In this document: piece after piece, positions 1-11,022 of the stretch
Position numbering within the stretch: the stretch's first letter is position 1
How the letters are laid out: the number at the start of each line of letters is the position of its first letter
NCBI RefSeq assembly: GCF_002159555.1
Contig: NZ_NFIV01000004.1
Location: 169,550 to 233,549, forward strand
Source of the DNA: Muribaculum sp. An289
GTDB lineage: Bacteria > Bacteroidota > Bacteroidia > Bacteroidales > UBA932
DNA: 64,000 nucleotides
Reading direction: 5' to 3'
Program-made: the position numbers and the translations under genes
Notes under the pieces: generated by a model
What the model was told of the DNA's origin: nothing
The model's input: only the letters and a program-made list of their open reading frames with translations
Database searches by the model: none

Positions 1-1543
1 TCGTATTTTCTATCTCTTCGTTTATTTTTCCGGCCGCAAGAGGTTTCAGTACGTCCTCTTCATGGCCCGCATGCATCCTGTCGAGGAATGTGGTCTGGAA
101 ATCCCTTACCCTTTCAAGCGGAATGTCTTTCATGAGGGCGTGCGTGCCGCAATAAAGTATTGCCACCTGGTCTCCGACTGGCATAGGGGAGTACTGTGGC
201 TGTATCAGGAGTTCGTTGTTCTTCCTTCCCTTGTCTATCGACATGGCTGTCACCGGATCCATGTCGCTGCTGAATTTGGAGAATGCTTCGAGCTCCCTGT
301 ATTGGGCCTGGTCGATTTTCAGTGTGCCGGCCACTTTCTTCATACTCTTTACCTGTGCGCTTCCGCCGACTCGTGAAACCGAGATTCCGACATTGATTGC
401 AGGCCTGAAGCCCTGGTTGAAAAGGTCGGTATCAAGGAAAATCTGTCCGTCCGTAATCGAAATCACGTTTGTAGGGATGTATGCCGATACGTCCCCGGCC
501 TGTGTTTCGATTATAGGAAGGGCTGTAAGCGAGCCCCCGCACTTTACTTTCCCTTTGAGGCTGTCCGGCAGGTCGTTCATCTTTTCGGCGACTTCCTGCT
601 GGTCGATGATTTTTGCAGCCCTTTCGAGCAGTCTTGAGTGAAGATAGAATATGTCTCCCGGATATGCTTCCCTTCCTGAAGGCCTTTTCAGTATCAGTGA
701 TACCTCGCGGTATGCCACAGCCTGTTTTGAAAGGTCGTCGTATACGACGAGGGCGTGCCTTCCCGTGTCTCTGAAGTACTCTCCGATGGCGGCCCCGGCA
801 AACGGCGCGTAATACTGCATGGCGGCAGGGTCTGCGGCCGTGGCGGCAACTACTATGGTGTAGTCCATTGCGCCTTTCTGCCTGAGAGTATTGACGATGC
901 TCGCTACGGTGGATGCCTTCTGGCCGACGGCTACGTAGATGCAATATACCGGATTGCCCGCAAGGTAGGATTCGCGTTGGTTGATTATGGTGTCGATTGC
1001 GATGGCGGTCTTTCCTGTCTGGCGGTCGCCGATTATGAGCTCGCGCTGGCCTTTTCCTATAGGAATCATGGCATCAATCGATTTCAGTCCTGTCTGGAGC
1101 GGCTGGGTGACCGGCTGGCGGAAAATCACTCCCGGAGCCTTCCTTTCAAGAGGCATTTCGAGCGTTTCCCCTTCAATCGTCCCCCGTCCGTCGAGCGGAG
1201 TTCCGAGAGGGTCGACGACCCTTCCTATCATTCCTTCCCCTACATCGATTGAGGCTATGCGGCCTGTCCTTTTAACGGTCATGCCTTCCTTGATCTGGTC
1301 GGTAGGGCCGAGCAGGACTGCACCGACATTGTCTTCCTCAAGGTTCATCACAACGGCCATTATTCCGTTTTCAAACTCGATAAGTTCGTTCGCTTCGGCA
1401 TTGTCCAAACCGAAAATCCTCACTACGCCGTCGCTGACCTGCAGGACTTCGCCGATTTCTTCAAACTTGAGTTCGTTCCTGATTTCCTTGAGTTGCCTTA
1501 GCAACACATCCGATATTTCGCTTGGTTTTATATTCTGAGACAT
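1..1543 (-). CDS. atpA: ATP synthase F1 subunit alpha (3' end outside window)
   Basis: Alpha subunit of the F1 catalytic head, the non-catalytic nucleotide-binding partner of beta. Reading on the minus strand from the ATG at 1543, the product begins [10 protein letters not shown] and stays open to base 1, giving about 514 codons; the family is usually 500-530 residues, so only a few C-terminal residues are missing. The P-loop GDRQTGKTA is at residues 172-180 and the conserved alpha-subunit segment [19 protein letters not shown] is present. The start lies 4 bases after the atpH stop, as expected in a tightly packed operon. atpG is expected beyond the window edge. Confidence 0.96.
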   Translation of the reverse strand, partial: MSQNIKPSEISDVLLRQLKEIRNELKFEEIGEVLQVSDGVVRIFGLDNAEANELIEFENGIMAVVMNLEEDNVGAVLLGPTDQIKEGMTVKRTGRIASIDVGEGMIGRVVDPLGTPLDGRGTIEGETLEMPLERKAPGVIFRQPVTQPLQTGLKSIDAMIPIGKGQRELIIGDRQTGKTAIAIDTIINQRESYLAGNPVYCIYVAVGQKASTVASIVNTLRQKGAMDYTIVVAATAADPAAMQYYAPFAGAAIGEYFRDTGRHALVVYDDLSKQAVAYREVSLILKRPSGREAYPGDIFYLHSRLLERAAKIIDQQEVAEKMNDLPDSLKGKVKCGGSLTALPIIETQAGDVSAYIPTNVISITDGQIFLDTDLFNQGFRPAINVGISVSRVGGSAQVKSMKKVAGTLKIDQAQYRELEAFSKFSSDMDPVTAMSIDKGRKNNELLIQPQYSPMPVGDQVAILYCGTHALMKDIPLERVRDFQTTFLDRMHAGHEEDVLKPLAAGKINEEIENT

Positions 1544-1547
1544 ATTT

Positions 1548-2108
1548 TTATACTATTCTTCTGTTTTTTTCGATGAATTGCCTTTTGATTGAATTGAGCT
1601 GCGATGCCACGCTCGCATCCAACCGTGTCCATTCCATGTCGAAAATGAATCCGCCTATCAGCGACGGGTCGTTTTTCGTTTCGAGTTCCAAAGTACGGCC
1701 CGTCACATCATGCAGTACTCCGGCAATCTTTTTTTCGAGTTCTTCCGAAGGAACTGCCGTTACGAGTCTTGCCCAGCTGATTCCACGTGAGTTACGGTAT
1801 TTTTCCATGAAGATTCGCAGTATCAGATGCAGGAATTTGGTCCTCTTGTGCCTGATTACGAGCCTGAAAAAACGCATCAGTTCAGGAGCGGCGTTTTCTT
1901 CTCCTCCGAGGGCCGTCGCCAGGACACGGAGCTTGAGTCTGTCCGACGTCGCTTTCGGGTGGTAAATGAGGCTTCTCATGTCTTCGAGCGAAGAAAAACA
2001 TTTTTCCAGTCCGCATACCTGCCTGTATACGGTCTCTCCGTTTCCTGTCTCTCCCACGTATTTAAGGAGAGCTTCCGCGTATCTTGCCGAAACAATACCT
2101 ACATTCAT
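1548..2108 (-). CDS. atpH: ATP synthase F1 subunit delta
   Basis: Delta subunit (186 aa) of the peripheral stalk, which ties the F1 head to the b subunits. The N-terminal half begins with the typical [13 protein letters not shown] helix, and the C-terminal part contains the family-like [24 protein letters not shown] segment split around residues 150-172, which matches the usual conserved delta C-terminus. Length is normal for the family. It lies between atpF and atpA with 4-5 base gaps, in the standard operon order. Confidence 0.93.
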   Translation of the reverse strand: MNVGIVSARYAEALLKYVGETGNGETVYRQVCGLEKCFSSLEDMRSLIYHPKATSDRLKLRVLATALGGEENAAPELMRFFRLVIRHKRTKFLHLILRIFMEKYRNSRGISWARLVTAVPSEELEKKIAGVLHDVTGRTLELETKNDPSLIGGFIFDMEWTRLDASVASQLNSIKRQFIEKNRRIV

Positions 2109-2113
2109 GGTTA

Positions 2114-2626
2114 TCAGTTGTTTTTAATTGCCCGTGAGGTGTTGGCCTCATCAAGCAGCCTTGTTACAAGATCTATCTGGGCCTGGTCGGATTCAAGGTT
2201 CTTACGGATGACTTTCCCGGCAATCTGAACCGAGAGCAGGGCTACCTGGCTCCGTATTTCCCTGAGTGCGCTTTCCTTTTCCGCATCTATCCTCGTCTTG
2301 GCCTCGTCAAGTATTTTGCGGGCTTCATCCTGTGCCTGCGTTTGGGCCATACGGATGATGTTGTCCCTTTCCTGTGCGGCTTCCTTCAATATCCTGTTCT
2401 GCTCTTCGCGCGCCTGTGCTATTATCCGTGCATGTTCCTGCTTTATCTGTCCGAGCTTGACTTCGGCTTCCTCGGCAAGGCGCAGCGAGTTGTCTATGTG
2501 GTCCCGGCGCTTTGCTATCATTTTGGTAATGACAGGGAAACCGAATTTCGCGAGTATGGCGAATACTACCGCGAAAATCAGAAGCATCCAGAATAGAAGT
2601 CCGCTGTCCGGTATAAGCAGAGACAT
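2114..2626 (-). CDS. atpF: ATP synthase Fo subunit b
   Basis: Subunit b (170 aa), the membrane-anchored peripheral stalk helix. One hydrophobic segment near residues 9-30 (LLFWMLLIFAVVFAILAKFG) is followed by a long charged helix rich in Glu, Lys, Arg and Gln, typical of the dimeric b stalk. The N-terminus MSLLIPDSGLLFW is normal for Bacteroidetes b subunits. Gaps to atpE and atpH are 4-5 bases, so translation is probably coupled. Confidence 0.95.
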   Translation of the reverse strand: MSLLIPDSGLLFWMLLIFAVVFAILAKFGFPVITKMIAKRRDHIDNSLRLAEEAEVKLGQIKQEHARIIAQAREEQNRILKEAAQERDNIIRMAQTQAQDEARKILDEAKTRIDAEKESALREIRSQVALLSVQIAGKVIRKNLESDQAQIDLVTRLLDEANTSRAIKNN

Positions 2627-2630
2627 TGTC

Positions 2631-2894
<264 letters not shown>

Positions 2895-2921
2895 TTAAAT
2901 CGTTTTACATTAATAATATCG

Positions 2922-4076
2922 TCAGTTTTTGTGTCCCTCGGCGTGCGGCCTTTCCTGTGCAAGACCGATGAATACCGCCGAAAGTATGGTGAATACGTAT
3001 GCCTGTATGAAGGCTACAAGTATTTCGAAGCAATCCATGAAAATCCCGAAGCCTACGGACACCACCGTCATTGAGCCTCCGATGATTGCACCCATCTTTA
3101 TGGTAATGAATATCATGGATACTATGCATAGTATCAGGGCGTGTCCGGCCATGATGTTGGCGAAAAGCCTAATCATCAGCGAGAGCGGTTTGGTAAACAT
3201 TCCGAACATCTCTATCGGAATCAGTATCGGTTTTATCCACATCGGCGCTTCCGGCCAGAATATCTCCCTCCAGTAGTGTCCGTTTGTCGTCAGGTTGACG
3301 GCAAGGAAGGTGCAGAGGGCAAGCACGAAAGTCACGGCAATGTTTCCGGTGAGATTGGCCCCTCCCGGGAAAATCGGTATGATTCCCAGCAGGTTGTTTA
3401 TGAGGATGAAGAAAAATGCCGTAAGAAGGTAAGGAGAATATCTCGCGTAGTTAGGTCCGACGGCATCCTTGATCACATCGTCGTTTATCATTTCGATTAC
3501 CGGTTCCAGAAGGGCGGCCACTCCTTTCGGAGCCTCTTTGAGCACATCATGCTTTTTGTACCATCTTGCGCAGCACAGTATCAGGGTTACCAATAATGCG
3601 CTGCTTATGATTAACGACAGTACGTTTTTGGTTATGGATATGTCGAAAGGCCGTATTTCTTCACCGTCCGGCCCTCTTTCCACTATCTTGCCGTCGTATT
3701 TTTCGGATGTCGAAATGTAAAAACCTTCGTATTCGTGTCCGTGGGCTATTTTTGATGAAAGGAAGCAGTGCCATCCGCTTGTCTTGCTGTGGATGATTAC
3801 AGGAAGGTAGATAGCTATGGACTTGCCGCCGATATCGGTGATATGCCATTCATACGAGTCGTTGATATGTCCGAAAATGATTCCCTGGACATCGACTTCC
3901 CCGTTTCCGCCTTCTTCGCTCCCGGCTTCCTGTGTTGCGGCGGTATCGGTTGCGGCCATATCCGCTGTTGCGGTCGTATCAGTCGCGGCAAAGGCCGGTG
4001 TCTGGGCCATTACGAAAACCGTTATGGCTGCTGCCGCCGACAATAATATGTTTTTTAAGCCCTGCTTCATCTTCAT
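2922..4076 (-). CDS. atpB: ATP synthase Fo subunit a (long, with N-terminal signal)
   Basis: Subunit a (384 aa), which forms the ion half-channels against the c ring. It is longer than the ~270 aa enterobacterial form: residues 1-30 look like a signal peptide (ILLSAAAAITVFVMAQTPAFA), followed by an Ala/Thr/Asp-rich stretch and an extracytoplasmic domain before the membrane part. This long form is usual in Bacteroidetes. The C-terminal half has several membrane helices and the segment MIRLFANIMAGHALI with the essential Arg of the a-subunit helix. It is followed by atpE 39 bases downstream. Confidence 0.95.
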   Translation of the reverse strand: MKMKQGLKNILLSAAAAITVFVMAQTPAFAATDTTATADMAATDTAATQEAGSEEGGNGEVDVQGIIFGHINDSYEWHITDIGGKSIAIYLPVIIHSKTSGWHCFLSSKIAHGHEYEGFYISTSEKYDGKIVERGPDGEEIRPFDISITKNVLSLIISSALLVTLILCCARWYKKHDVLKEAPKGVAALLEPVIEMINDDVIKDAVGPNYARYSPYLLTAFFFILINNLLGIIPIFPGGANLTGNIAVTFVLALCTFLAVNLTTNGHYWREIFWPEAPMWIKPILIPIEMFGMFTKPLSLMIRLFANIMAGHALILCIVSMIFITIKMGAIIGGSMTVVSVGFGIFMDCFEILVAFIQAYVFTILSAVFIGLAQERPHAEGHKN

Positions 4077-4093
4077 TCTGTGTTTTCCCGCGA

Positions 4094-4351
4094 TTACTGC
4101 ATTTCCGCACTTACCGAAACAATGTTGTCGCGGACCTCTACGAAACCCGATTTGATGTGCTGTACCGTTTCCTTCCCGTCGGCCGCCGTATAAAGGATGT
4201 CTCCTTCGGCAAGGGTTGAAATGATGGGCGCGTGTCCGTAAAGGACGGTGAACCGTCCGTTTTCTCCCGGTAACGTGACCCTTTGCACTTCTACGCCGGA
4301 CAGAGCCTTTTCAGGCGATGACAAATTGAGGATTATGTTTTTGGTGCCCAT
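4094..4351 (-). CDS. atpC: ATP synthase F1 subunit epsilon (short form)
   Basis: Epsilon subunit (85 aa) of the central stalk. The sequence covers only the N-terminal beta-sandwich domain, with the characteristic GRFTVLYGHAPIIS turn near residues 31-44. The C-terminal two-helix domain that inhibits ATPase activity in longer homologues (130-140 aa) is absent. Short epsilon subunits are known in Bacteroidetes, so this is a lineage trait and not damage. It follows atpD by 20 bases. Confidence 0.92.
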   Translation of the reverse strand: MGTKNIILNLSSPEKALSGVEVQRVTLPGENGRFTVLYGHAPIISTLAEGDILYTAADGKETVQHIKSGFVEVRDNIVSVSAEMQ

Positions 4352-4371
4352 TGAACCTTCGATTTGGAGGA

Positions 4372-5934
<1,563 letters not shown>

Positions 5935-6036
5935 CTATTGTATAAATTTTTTGCATCCGTTTGCAGCACTTTCCGTCCATCATGCATCTATTTCCTGTGT
6001 TCAATTGATTTTTATTTCAGTAAAACCGTTTTTGTT

Positions 6037-6711
6037 ATGAAGAAGATTATCTTGTTTTTATCGGCTGTAGGCGTTCTGATGTTTTCGGCTACGGCGGCGC
6101 ATGCACAGTTGTCGGTGGGCGCAGGTTATGATTATGCAAAATTTTCATTGCGCGACGGAGAGGGCGGTAAGGAGCCGAGCGATGCCCTCAATGGCTTTTA
6201 TGTAGGTGTCGACTACAATGTCCGGATTTGGAAAGGGCTCGGTATAGCTCCCGGAGTCCAATACGAGTTTACCGACGGGACCGTCGACAAAGAATCCGGG
6301 ATTAAATTCCAGGAACATTATCTGAATATTCCGATTGATATCAATTACTATTTCCGTCTCGGCAGCCTTTTCGGAATAGGGGTTTCGCTTACTCCGAGCT
6401 TCAATATAGGCCTGGCTTCGGAACTCAGGCAGCCGGGAGCGGGTTCCATGGACCTTTATGATATATGGAATGAAATCGGTCTGGGCGAAGCCGGCGAATC
6501 ATTGGGTGTCGAGAATCCGTACGGCCGTTTCGATTTCATGCTCGGAGTCGGGCTCTCCGTGGATTTGTTCAAACACATACGTGTCAAGGCAAGGTATGAT
6601 TTCGGTCTGGTCAACCGCGTGTCGGCCATCGGTGATCTGGACCCTGATTTGGCCGGAGCGGTCAAACTGAACCGTAACCGTCTCCAGGTAGGTGTCGCAT
6701 ACGTCTTCTGA
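6037..6711 (+). CDS. Outer-membrane beta-barrel protein (OmpW/porin-like fold)
   Basis: A 224-aa secreted protein of the small outer-membrane beta-barrel type. The ATG at 6037 is preferred because it begins a clear signal peptide (MKKIILFLSAVGVLMFSATA, cleavage likely after AHA). The mature part alternates polar and hydrophobic residues with many aromatic ends, and the last residues QVGVAYVF end in Phe, the usual barrel C-terminus. This matches the PF13568-like 'outer membrane protein beta-barrel' family common in Bacteroidetes. The transported or bound substrate is unknown. It is divergent from the atp operon and stands alone. Confidence 0.8.
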   Translation: MKKIILFLSAVGVLMFSATAAHAQLSVGAGYDYAKFSLRDGEGGKEPSDALNGFYVGVDYNVRIWKGLGIAPGVQYEFTDGTVDKESGIKFQEHYLNIPIDINYYFRLGSLFGIGVSLTPSFNIGLASELRQPGAGSMDLYDIWNEIGLGEAGESLGVENPYGRFDFMLGVGLSVDLFKHIRVKARYDFGLVNRVSAIGDLDPDLAGAVKLNRNRLQVGVAYVF

Positions 6712-6730
6712 CACGGCTTATGACCGCTGG

Positions 6731-6774
6731 TCTTTTACACGAATAGGATTACGTTTTTACGCGAATAGGATTAC
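6731..6774. repeat. 22-bp tandem duplication
   Basis: Two adjacent 22-bp units (6731-6752 and 6753-6774) match at 19 of 22 positions and share the core CGAATAGGATTAC. They lie just after the barrel gene and run into the 18-bp inverted repeat that begins at 6773. Confidence 0.8.
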
Positions 6775-6869
6775 TACACCTGCATTGCGGCCGCATCTGT
6801 CGGTTTTAGGGATATGCTCTGAATCGTATCTGCTGGAGTTGGAGAAGTCGCCCGCAATGCAGGTGTAGT
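6773..6869. repeat. 18-bp perfect inverted repeat with 61-base centre
   Basis: Bases 6773-6790 are the exact reverse complement of 6852-6869. The arms contain CTACACCTGCATTGCGG. The pair lies between two convergent genes (barrel protein on plus, DUF4906-like on minus). The 61-base loop and lack of a T-run make a simple intrinsic terminator unlikely; a remnant of a small inverted-repeat element or a large RNA hairpin are the alternatives. Confidence 0.75.
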
Positions 6870-6894
6870 CGGTTTCATGTCTTAAGTCTTATGG

Positions 6895-8766
6895 CTACGG
6901 ATTTACAATCATCATATATTCGGCAGAGCCTTTGGCATTGGAGCCCAAGCCCCCTTTTAATCTGAATCTCAGTGTCCCCGTATAACTGCCTGAACCGTCT
7001 GTGGCGATGCCGTAGACATCGAAGATATACTGATCGAAGGTCTGTTCCACCTTTATATGCCGTGTCGTCTCGAAATCGCTGACGTGTGCTATGTTCTGGT
7101 AAAATCTGTTGTATATGTCGGAATCGAAATCTGCTCGTTTCAGCATTTTCCCGTCATGCGAAAGATACAGGTAGAGTTTCTCGCTCCTTCCGTTTACGGT
7201 CAACTGGTTCGTGCGGCACATTATGTTCAGTTCCGGTATGGTGGCCGTGATGTCGAATTCTTCTTTCCTGCCCGTGATTGTCTCGATGATTCCCTTGTAA
7301 GTTTCGTCAACCCCGAGCTTCAAGTCCTTGACGAGCACGGTTATCTTTTTGTCATTCGTTCCGGCAGGGTCGTATTCCAGTCTGACAAGATTGTTTTCGG
7401 CAACCCTGACATCCCCGTCGTTGTCTTCAGAAATATCCATGTCGAGACTCCAGGCTGAGCCGGATATCGTAAGCCGTTTTCCGTTGTCTGCCTTAAATGG
7501 GATATCGCATTCAATACCGAGCAATACCTCGCAGTCCGAGACAGTCACATCGTCTTCTTCGGTACTCAATACCGTGACGTTTATCATCCCGTATGCATCC
7601 GGATTTTCCGATATTGCCGTCAGTGTGGTCTTTCCCGGTTTCCCGGAATACAGTTTCCCGCCGGCGTACCTTACAATGCTTTCATCTCCGCTTGCATACG
7701 TGACCCCGGTATATTCCTGTGCCGGTATTCCGTAAGTCATTTCGCTGTTTTCTACCATGTATATGTCGCTACCCATTTCAAAGACGGCATCGCTGACGGT
7801 GACCCTCCATGAATCTTCGTAGATGCCTTCCGGAGTGACGGAAAAATTGATGTTGTATTTTTTATTGCGTTCTATGTCGAAATCGAGGAGAATCCTGTAT
7901 TTTATGTTCCCGCTTATAATTCCGGTGCTGTTTGTGATGCGTCCGTAAAATTCGATGTATGACAGATTGTCCGGGCCGGGGATTCCGGCATCCTGGACGG
8001 TGGGTGTCACAGGAGCGCCTGTCCCGTAATTCATGTTTTCGAGCATGAACATCCTTATGCTTCCTCCGTCGGCGAATATTTCTATGTCGCTTTCCGTCCC
8101 CCGGTCACCTTCGCCGTAGGAAACAGGCTTGTTGTCTGCAAAAGGGGAAATCTCCAGAGGCGCGTTTATAATCTTGACGGAATCGGGTATGATGCCCAGC
8201 CCTTCGGAGGCGGTGTAATTCATGTTGATTTCCGCCACAAGGCGTTTCACGAAAACTGTAAAGCTTTTGCCGGCTTCCGTGTCTATCGTGGTATTTCCCG
8301 ACATGGGCAGGAAACCGTATCTGTCCACCGTCTCCTTCCATGTACCGATTTTATGGACATAATTTTCCATGTCCGTCATATCGGCAGGCGCAGTATCGGG
8401 TTTCCCCATGTTCACGATTGCGAATATTTTATATTGGGAGTTCCTCCTCAGTTCGAGCTTGCATGGCTCTGTTCCCGTATAGTTCTCAATGTAACATGAT
8501 GTATGGTACATCCCGCTGCCGAGGTCGTATGCATATACGGCCACATTCCCTATCCCGTTTTCATCGATGCAGAATATGTCGGAAAGTACGCCTTTCGTTT
8601 TCATGAAATCGAATTCACGGAGGTCTTCTTCGATTTTGAAATAAAAGGTCTGGCCGTCTTCCGTCCTGTCAATCTCTTTGACACAGCCTGTCAGGGAAAA
8701 GGCACAGGCAATCATGCAGAAAATGATATGGTAAAAATATGACTTGCCGTCGTTAATCGTTTTCAT
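6895..8766 (-). CDS. Large fimbria-associated lipoprotein, DUF4906/Mfa-like
   Basis: A 623-aa lipoprotein: a short hydrophobic signal ends in the lipobox LTGC at residues 25-28. The first half has a fimbrillin-like layout, with a polar strand region, the segment GFLPMSGNTTI and then FVKRLVAEINMNY, which is characteristic of Bacteroidales FimA/Mfa-superfamily proteins. The C-terminal half is rich in beta strands and contains a bacterial Ig-like stretch (YASGDESIVRY...GKTTLTAIS). This layout resembles DUF4906 proteins encoded downstream of fimbrillins, probable tip or accessory subunits. It is the last gene of the minus-strand fimbrial cluster. The exact role is inferred. Confidence 0.68.
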   Translation of the reverse strand: MKTINDGKSYFYHIIFCMIACAFSLTGCVKEIDRTEDGQTFYFKIEEDLREFDFMKTKGVLSDIFCIDENGIGNVAVYAYDLGSGMYHTSCYIENYTGTEPCKLELRRNSQYKIFAIVNMGKPDTAPADMTDMENYVHKIGTWKETVDRYGFLPMSGNTTIDTEAGKSFTVFVKRLVAEINMNYTASEGLGIIPDSVKIINAPLEISPFADNKPVSYGEGDRGTESDIEIFADGGSIRMFMLENMNYGTGAPVTPTVQDAGIPGPDNLSYIEFYGRITNSTGIISGNIKYRILLDFDIERNKKYNINFSVTPEGIYEDSWRVTVSDAVFEMGSDIYMVENSEMTYGIPAQEYTGVTYASGDESIVRYAGGKLYSGKPGKTTLTAISENPDAYGMINVTVLSTEEDDVTVSDCEVLLGIECDIPFKADNGKRLTISGSAWSLDMDISEDNDGDVRVAENNLVRLEYDPAGTNDKKITVLVKDLKLGVDETYKGIIETITGRKEEFDITATIPELNIMCRTNQLTVNGRSEKLYLYLSHDGKMLKRADFDSDIYNRFYQNIAHVSDFETTRHIKVEQTFDQYIFDVYGIATDGSGSYTGTLRFRLKGGLGSNAKGSAEYMMIVNP

Positions 8767-8815
8767 CTCTTAATGCTTTTATGTGATTGAATCGGTCTTG
8801 TTTCCGTCCTTGCCC

Positions 8816-8851
8816 CTTTACGGATGTCGCAGGAGGCGGATATCCGTAAAG
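8816..8851 (-). promoter_or_regulatory. Intercistronic hairpin in the fimbrial operon
   Basis: A perfect 10-bp stem (8816-8825 with 8842-8851, CTTTACGGAT / ATCCGTAAAG) with a 16-base loop lies in the 120-base gap between the fimbrillin gene and the large lipoprotein gene. No T-run follows on the minus strand, so it looks less like a full terminator than like an mRNA-stabilising or attenuating hairpin that could set subunit ratios. Confidence 0.5.
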
Positions 8852-8886
8852 AGCCGTGACGGATTGTTTCTTAAAAGGTTTCGCCT

Positions 8887-9876
8887 CTAAATGGTTTCGT
8901 CCATGTTGCTTCCTTCCTCCCAACCGCATACGCTTACGGTAAAGCCGCAGGTTTCACCTTCGGTTTTCTCCCATGGGTGTTTTGTCCCCGGTTTAGTAAT
9001 CGTAAGGTTTTCTATTTTATACGTATGGTTCGCCTTTATCTCTCCGAAAGTGATAGGGTAGTAGCAGGTCTCCCCGTTCAAGGACGCTTCGACAACCAGT
9101 CTGGTAAAACGCGGGCACCATGCGTATTCGTATGAATCCTCCGGAGTGTCATTGGGATATACATAATAATAGCATTCCTGCCTGTAACCGTTTTTATAGG
9201 GGATAGGGTGGTTTATGTCGCTGTCGCATAACATCGCCTTTATGATTTCCGGCTCCCCGTTCCATTCCCCGTTCATATTGTACCATACCGAGGGCGCATT
9301 TCCGCCGGCCAGATAGGATACGCCGGACACGTTGGATACGAAGATTCGCCTGATTTCCAGATTCATTGCCTGGAATACCGGGTCGGCCATGTCGTTTATG
9401 ATATTTTCCAATGAAATTTTGGAAACGTTCCTTTTGATTTCAACGGCGATGTCGTTGCCGGATTTCTCCAGTGTGAAATCTTTTTCGCCGTACATTACAA
9501 GATTGTTTTTCGAATTGGCTTCCAAAGGGATTGAGGACTTCCTTACGGAAACGAGGCTGCATCCGCTTTCAGGAATATCGTATCCGGTATTGACGACGGC
9601 GGCCACGGTGTAGTCACCCCCGTAAAGTTCTGTTTCGGCGGACGTACCCTCAGGCCTTACGGAGGTTACATATTCGCCGGCCTCGTCGAAAATGATGAAA
9701 AGTGCCTTGTTGATGGCATTTTCATCGGTATTGCCAGTCAGTCTGGTCTCCGCATTCGTGAGACTGAAACTTACGGTATACCTTTTCCCGGTATCCGGTT
9801 CATGCCGCTTTTCTTCACAACCTTGCATGATCAGTCCTGCGGCGAGGAGTGTAAATAATAATCTTTTCATTTTCAA
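8887..9876 (-). CDS. Fimbrillin-type lipoprotein (FimA/Mfa1-like)
   Basis: A 329-aa lipoprotein with a signal ending in the lipobox IMQGC (Cys near residue 20). Typical fimbrillin features follow: KALFIIFDEAGEYV, then the glycine-rich turn LYGGDYTVAAVVN, then VEIKRNVSKISLENI, and a C-terminal strand ending FTVSVCGWEEG. In this superfamily lipidated precursors are processed at the surface and polymerise by strand exchange. It could be the major shaft subunit or an anchor; the sequence does not decide. It is in one transcription unit with the small secreted gene upstream (7-base gap) and the large lipoprotein downstream. Confidence 0.7.
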   Translation of the reverse strand: MKMKRLLFTLLAAGLIMQGCEEKRHEPDTGKRYTVSFSLTNAETRLTGNTDENAINKALFIIFDEAGEYVTSVRPEGTSAETELYGGDYTVAAVVNTGYDIPESGCSLVSVRKSSIPLEANSKNNLVMYGEKDFTLEKSGNDIAVEIKRNVSKISLENIINDMADPVFQAMNLEIRRIFVSNVSGVSYLAGGNAPSVWYNMNGEWNGEPEIIKAMLCDSDINHPIPYKNGYRQECYYYVYPNDTPEDSYEYAWCPRFTRLVVEASLNGETCYYPITFGEIKANHTYKIENLTITKPGTKHPWEKTEGETCGFTVSVCGWEEGSNMDETI

Positions 9877-9882
9877 TAAAGT

Positions 9883-10224
9883 TTAAATTAATAAATAAAC
9901 AGGCCATGCCGGAAAGCCACAAATCCTCCCGCACATCCTCTTCTGCCTATGCTCCCCTCCAAATTTTATAAGCAGCCGAGGGTCCATCCATGTTTCCGGC
10001 ATGGCCGTAGGGTGATAATCCAAAGGGGCAACGGGGCGTTTTATCGACGTAGTTTCAGTAGTATTAATAGAAGAAGCTTCCCCGAATGAGGCGTATGAGA
10101 AACGCTTCCCGTTGTCCCTCCCGTTTTCTGTAACGAAAGGCCCCGGCGGCACTGTTCTGCCCCTTGCCGCCGGAGCCGACACAATAACTGAAATTAACAA
10201 TAATATCATGAAAGTCTTGCACAT
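9883..10224 (-). CDS. Small secreted protein at the head of the fimbrial cluster
   Basis: A 113-aa hypothetical protein. From the ATG at 10224 it opens with a signal peptide (MCKTFMILLLISVIVSAPA). The rest is Pro/Thr/Ser-rich with no domain I recognise. An ATG at 10239 would add five residues; an ATG at 10257 would lie on top of the -7 promoter element and is less likely. It is 7 bases upstream of the fimbrillin gene, so it is probably co-transcribed, perhaps as an accessory or regulatory factor. It may also be a leader ORF with no stable product. Confidence 0.45.
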   Translation of the reverse strand: MCKTFMILLLISVIVSAPAARGRTVPPGPFVTENGRDNGKRFSYASFGEASSINTTETTSIKRPVAPLDYHPTAMPETWMDPRLLIKFGGEHRQKRMCGRICGFPAWPVYLLI

Positions 10225-10254
10225 GTCCGTATCTCGCATTTTTGTCCGTCGCTG

Positions 10255-10262
10255 CAAAACTA
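10255..10262 (-). promoter_or_regulatory. -7 promoter element of the fimbrial cluster
   Basis: The minus strand reads TAGTTTTGC, a full match to TAnnTTTG, 16-31 bases upstream of the possible starts of the small secreted gene. It is the only consensus match I found ahead of the three-gene cluster. Confidence 0.5.
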
Positions 10263-10351
10263 TGTGAAAAGAAAAAGAAAAATATTCAAAAAAAGATAAT
10301 CTTTAAAAGTTTTGCTTATCTTGCAAATCAATACGAAATCCGAGTTTATTT

Positions 10352-10990
10352 ATGAGTTTTTTTAGCTTTTTAAGGACTTCCGGGGATAAAATTTTCCCTT
10401 ATTTTGAAAAACAGGCAAGCTGTTTCGTTTCCGCTGCCGGACATCTTGCCGATCTTGTCAGGGTAAACGATATTTCGGAACGCCGGAATCATTACAGGAA
10501 TATCAAATTGTGCGAAACCCAGGGTGATGCGGTAATCACTACCCTCTATGAGGAGATGGTCGAAATCAAGAGCACCCCTTTCGACAGGGCGGACGTACAG
10601 GCCCTGGAGGCCATGCTGGACGATTTCCTCGATATGATAAATGACAGTGCTAAGAGGATAATCATCTATCTTCCGAAGAGGATAGACTCCCAGATCATAG
10701 AACTCGCGGATTATATAAAGGAAGATGCGGTAGTGCTCGAATCGCTTCTGGCCCAATTGAAATTTTTAGGCAAAAGGCCGATGCAGGTGTTGCAGCAGTG
10801 CGAAAGGATAACCCAGATAGAGCATGCGAGCGACGATGTTTTCGGAGAATACATGACTTTCCTTTTCGAAAATGAGAAGGATGCCATCGAACTGGTCAAA
10901 TACAAGAACATCGTCGAGGCCTTCGAGGATACCACCGACTGTGCCAAGGAGGTCTCCGGCCTGATAAGGAAAATAGCGATGGAAAAATAG
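10352..10990 (+). CDS. DUF47 / UPF0111 (PhoU-like) protein
   Basis: A 212-aa cytoplasmic protein of the DUF47 family (TIGR00153-like), distantly related to PhoU. It is all helical, with the family features RRNHYRNIKLCETQGDAV near residues 44-61, FDRADVQALEAMLDDFLDMI and IVEAFEDTTDCAKEVSGLI near the C-terminus, regions that bind metal clusters in PhoU-like proteins. DUF47 genes normally sit next to a PiT-type phosphate transporter, thought to be their partner; none is adjacent here. It is divergent from the fimbrial cluster. Confidence 0.88.
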   Translation: MSFFSFLRTSGDKIFPYFEKQASCFVSAAGHLADLVRVNDISERRNHYRNIKLCETQGDAVITTLYEEMVEIKSTPFDRADVQALEAMLDDFLDMINDSAKRIIIYLPKRIDSQIIELADYIKEDAVVLESLLAQLKFLGKRPMQVLQQCERITQIEHASDDVFGEYMTFLFENEKDAIELVKYKNIVEAFEDTTDCAKEVSGLIRKIAMEK

Positions 10991-11022
10991 AAAAATAATA
11001 TGGTATCAATAATCTGAAAATG

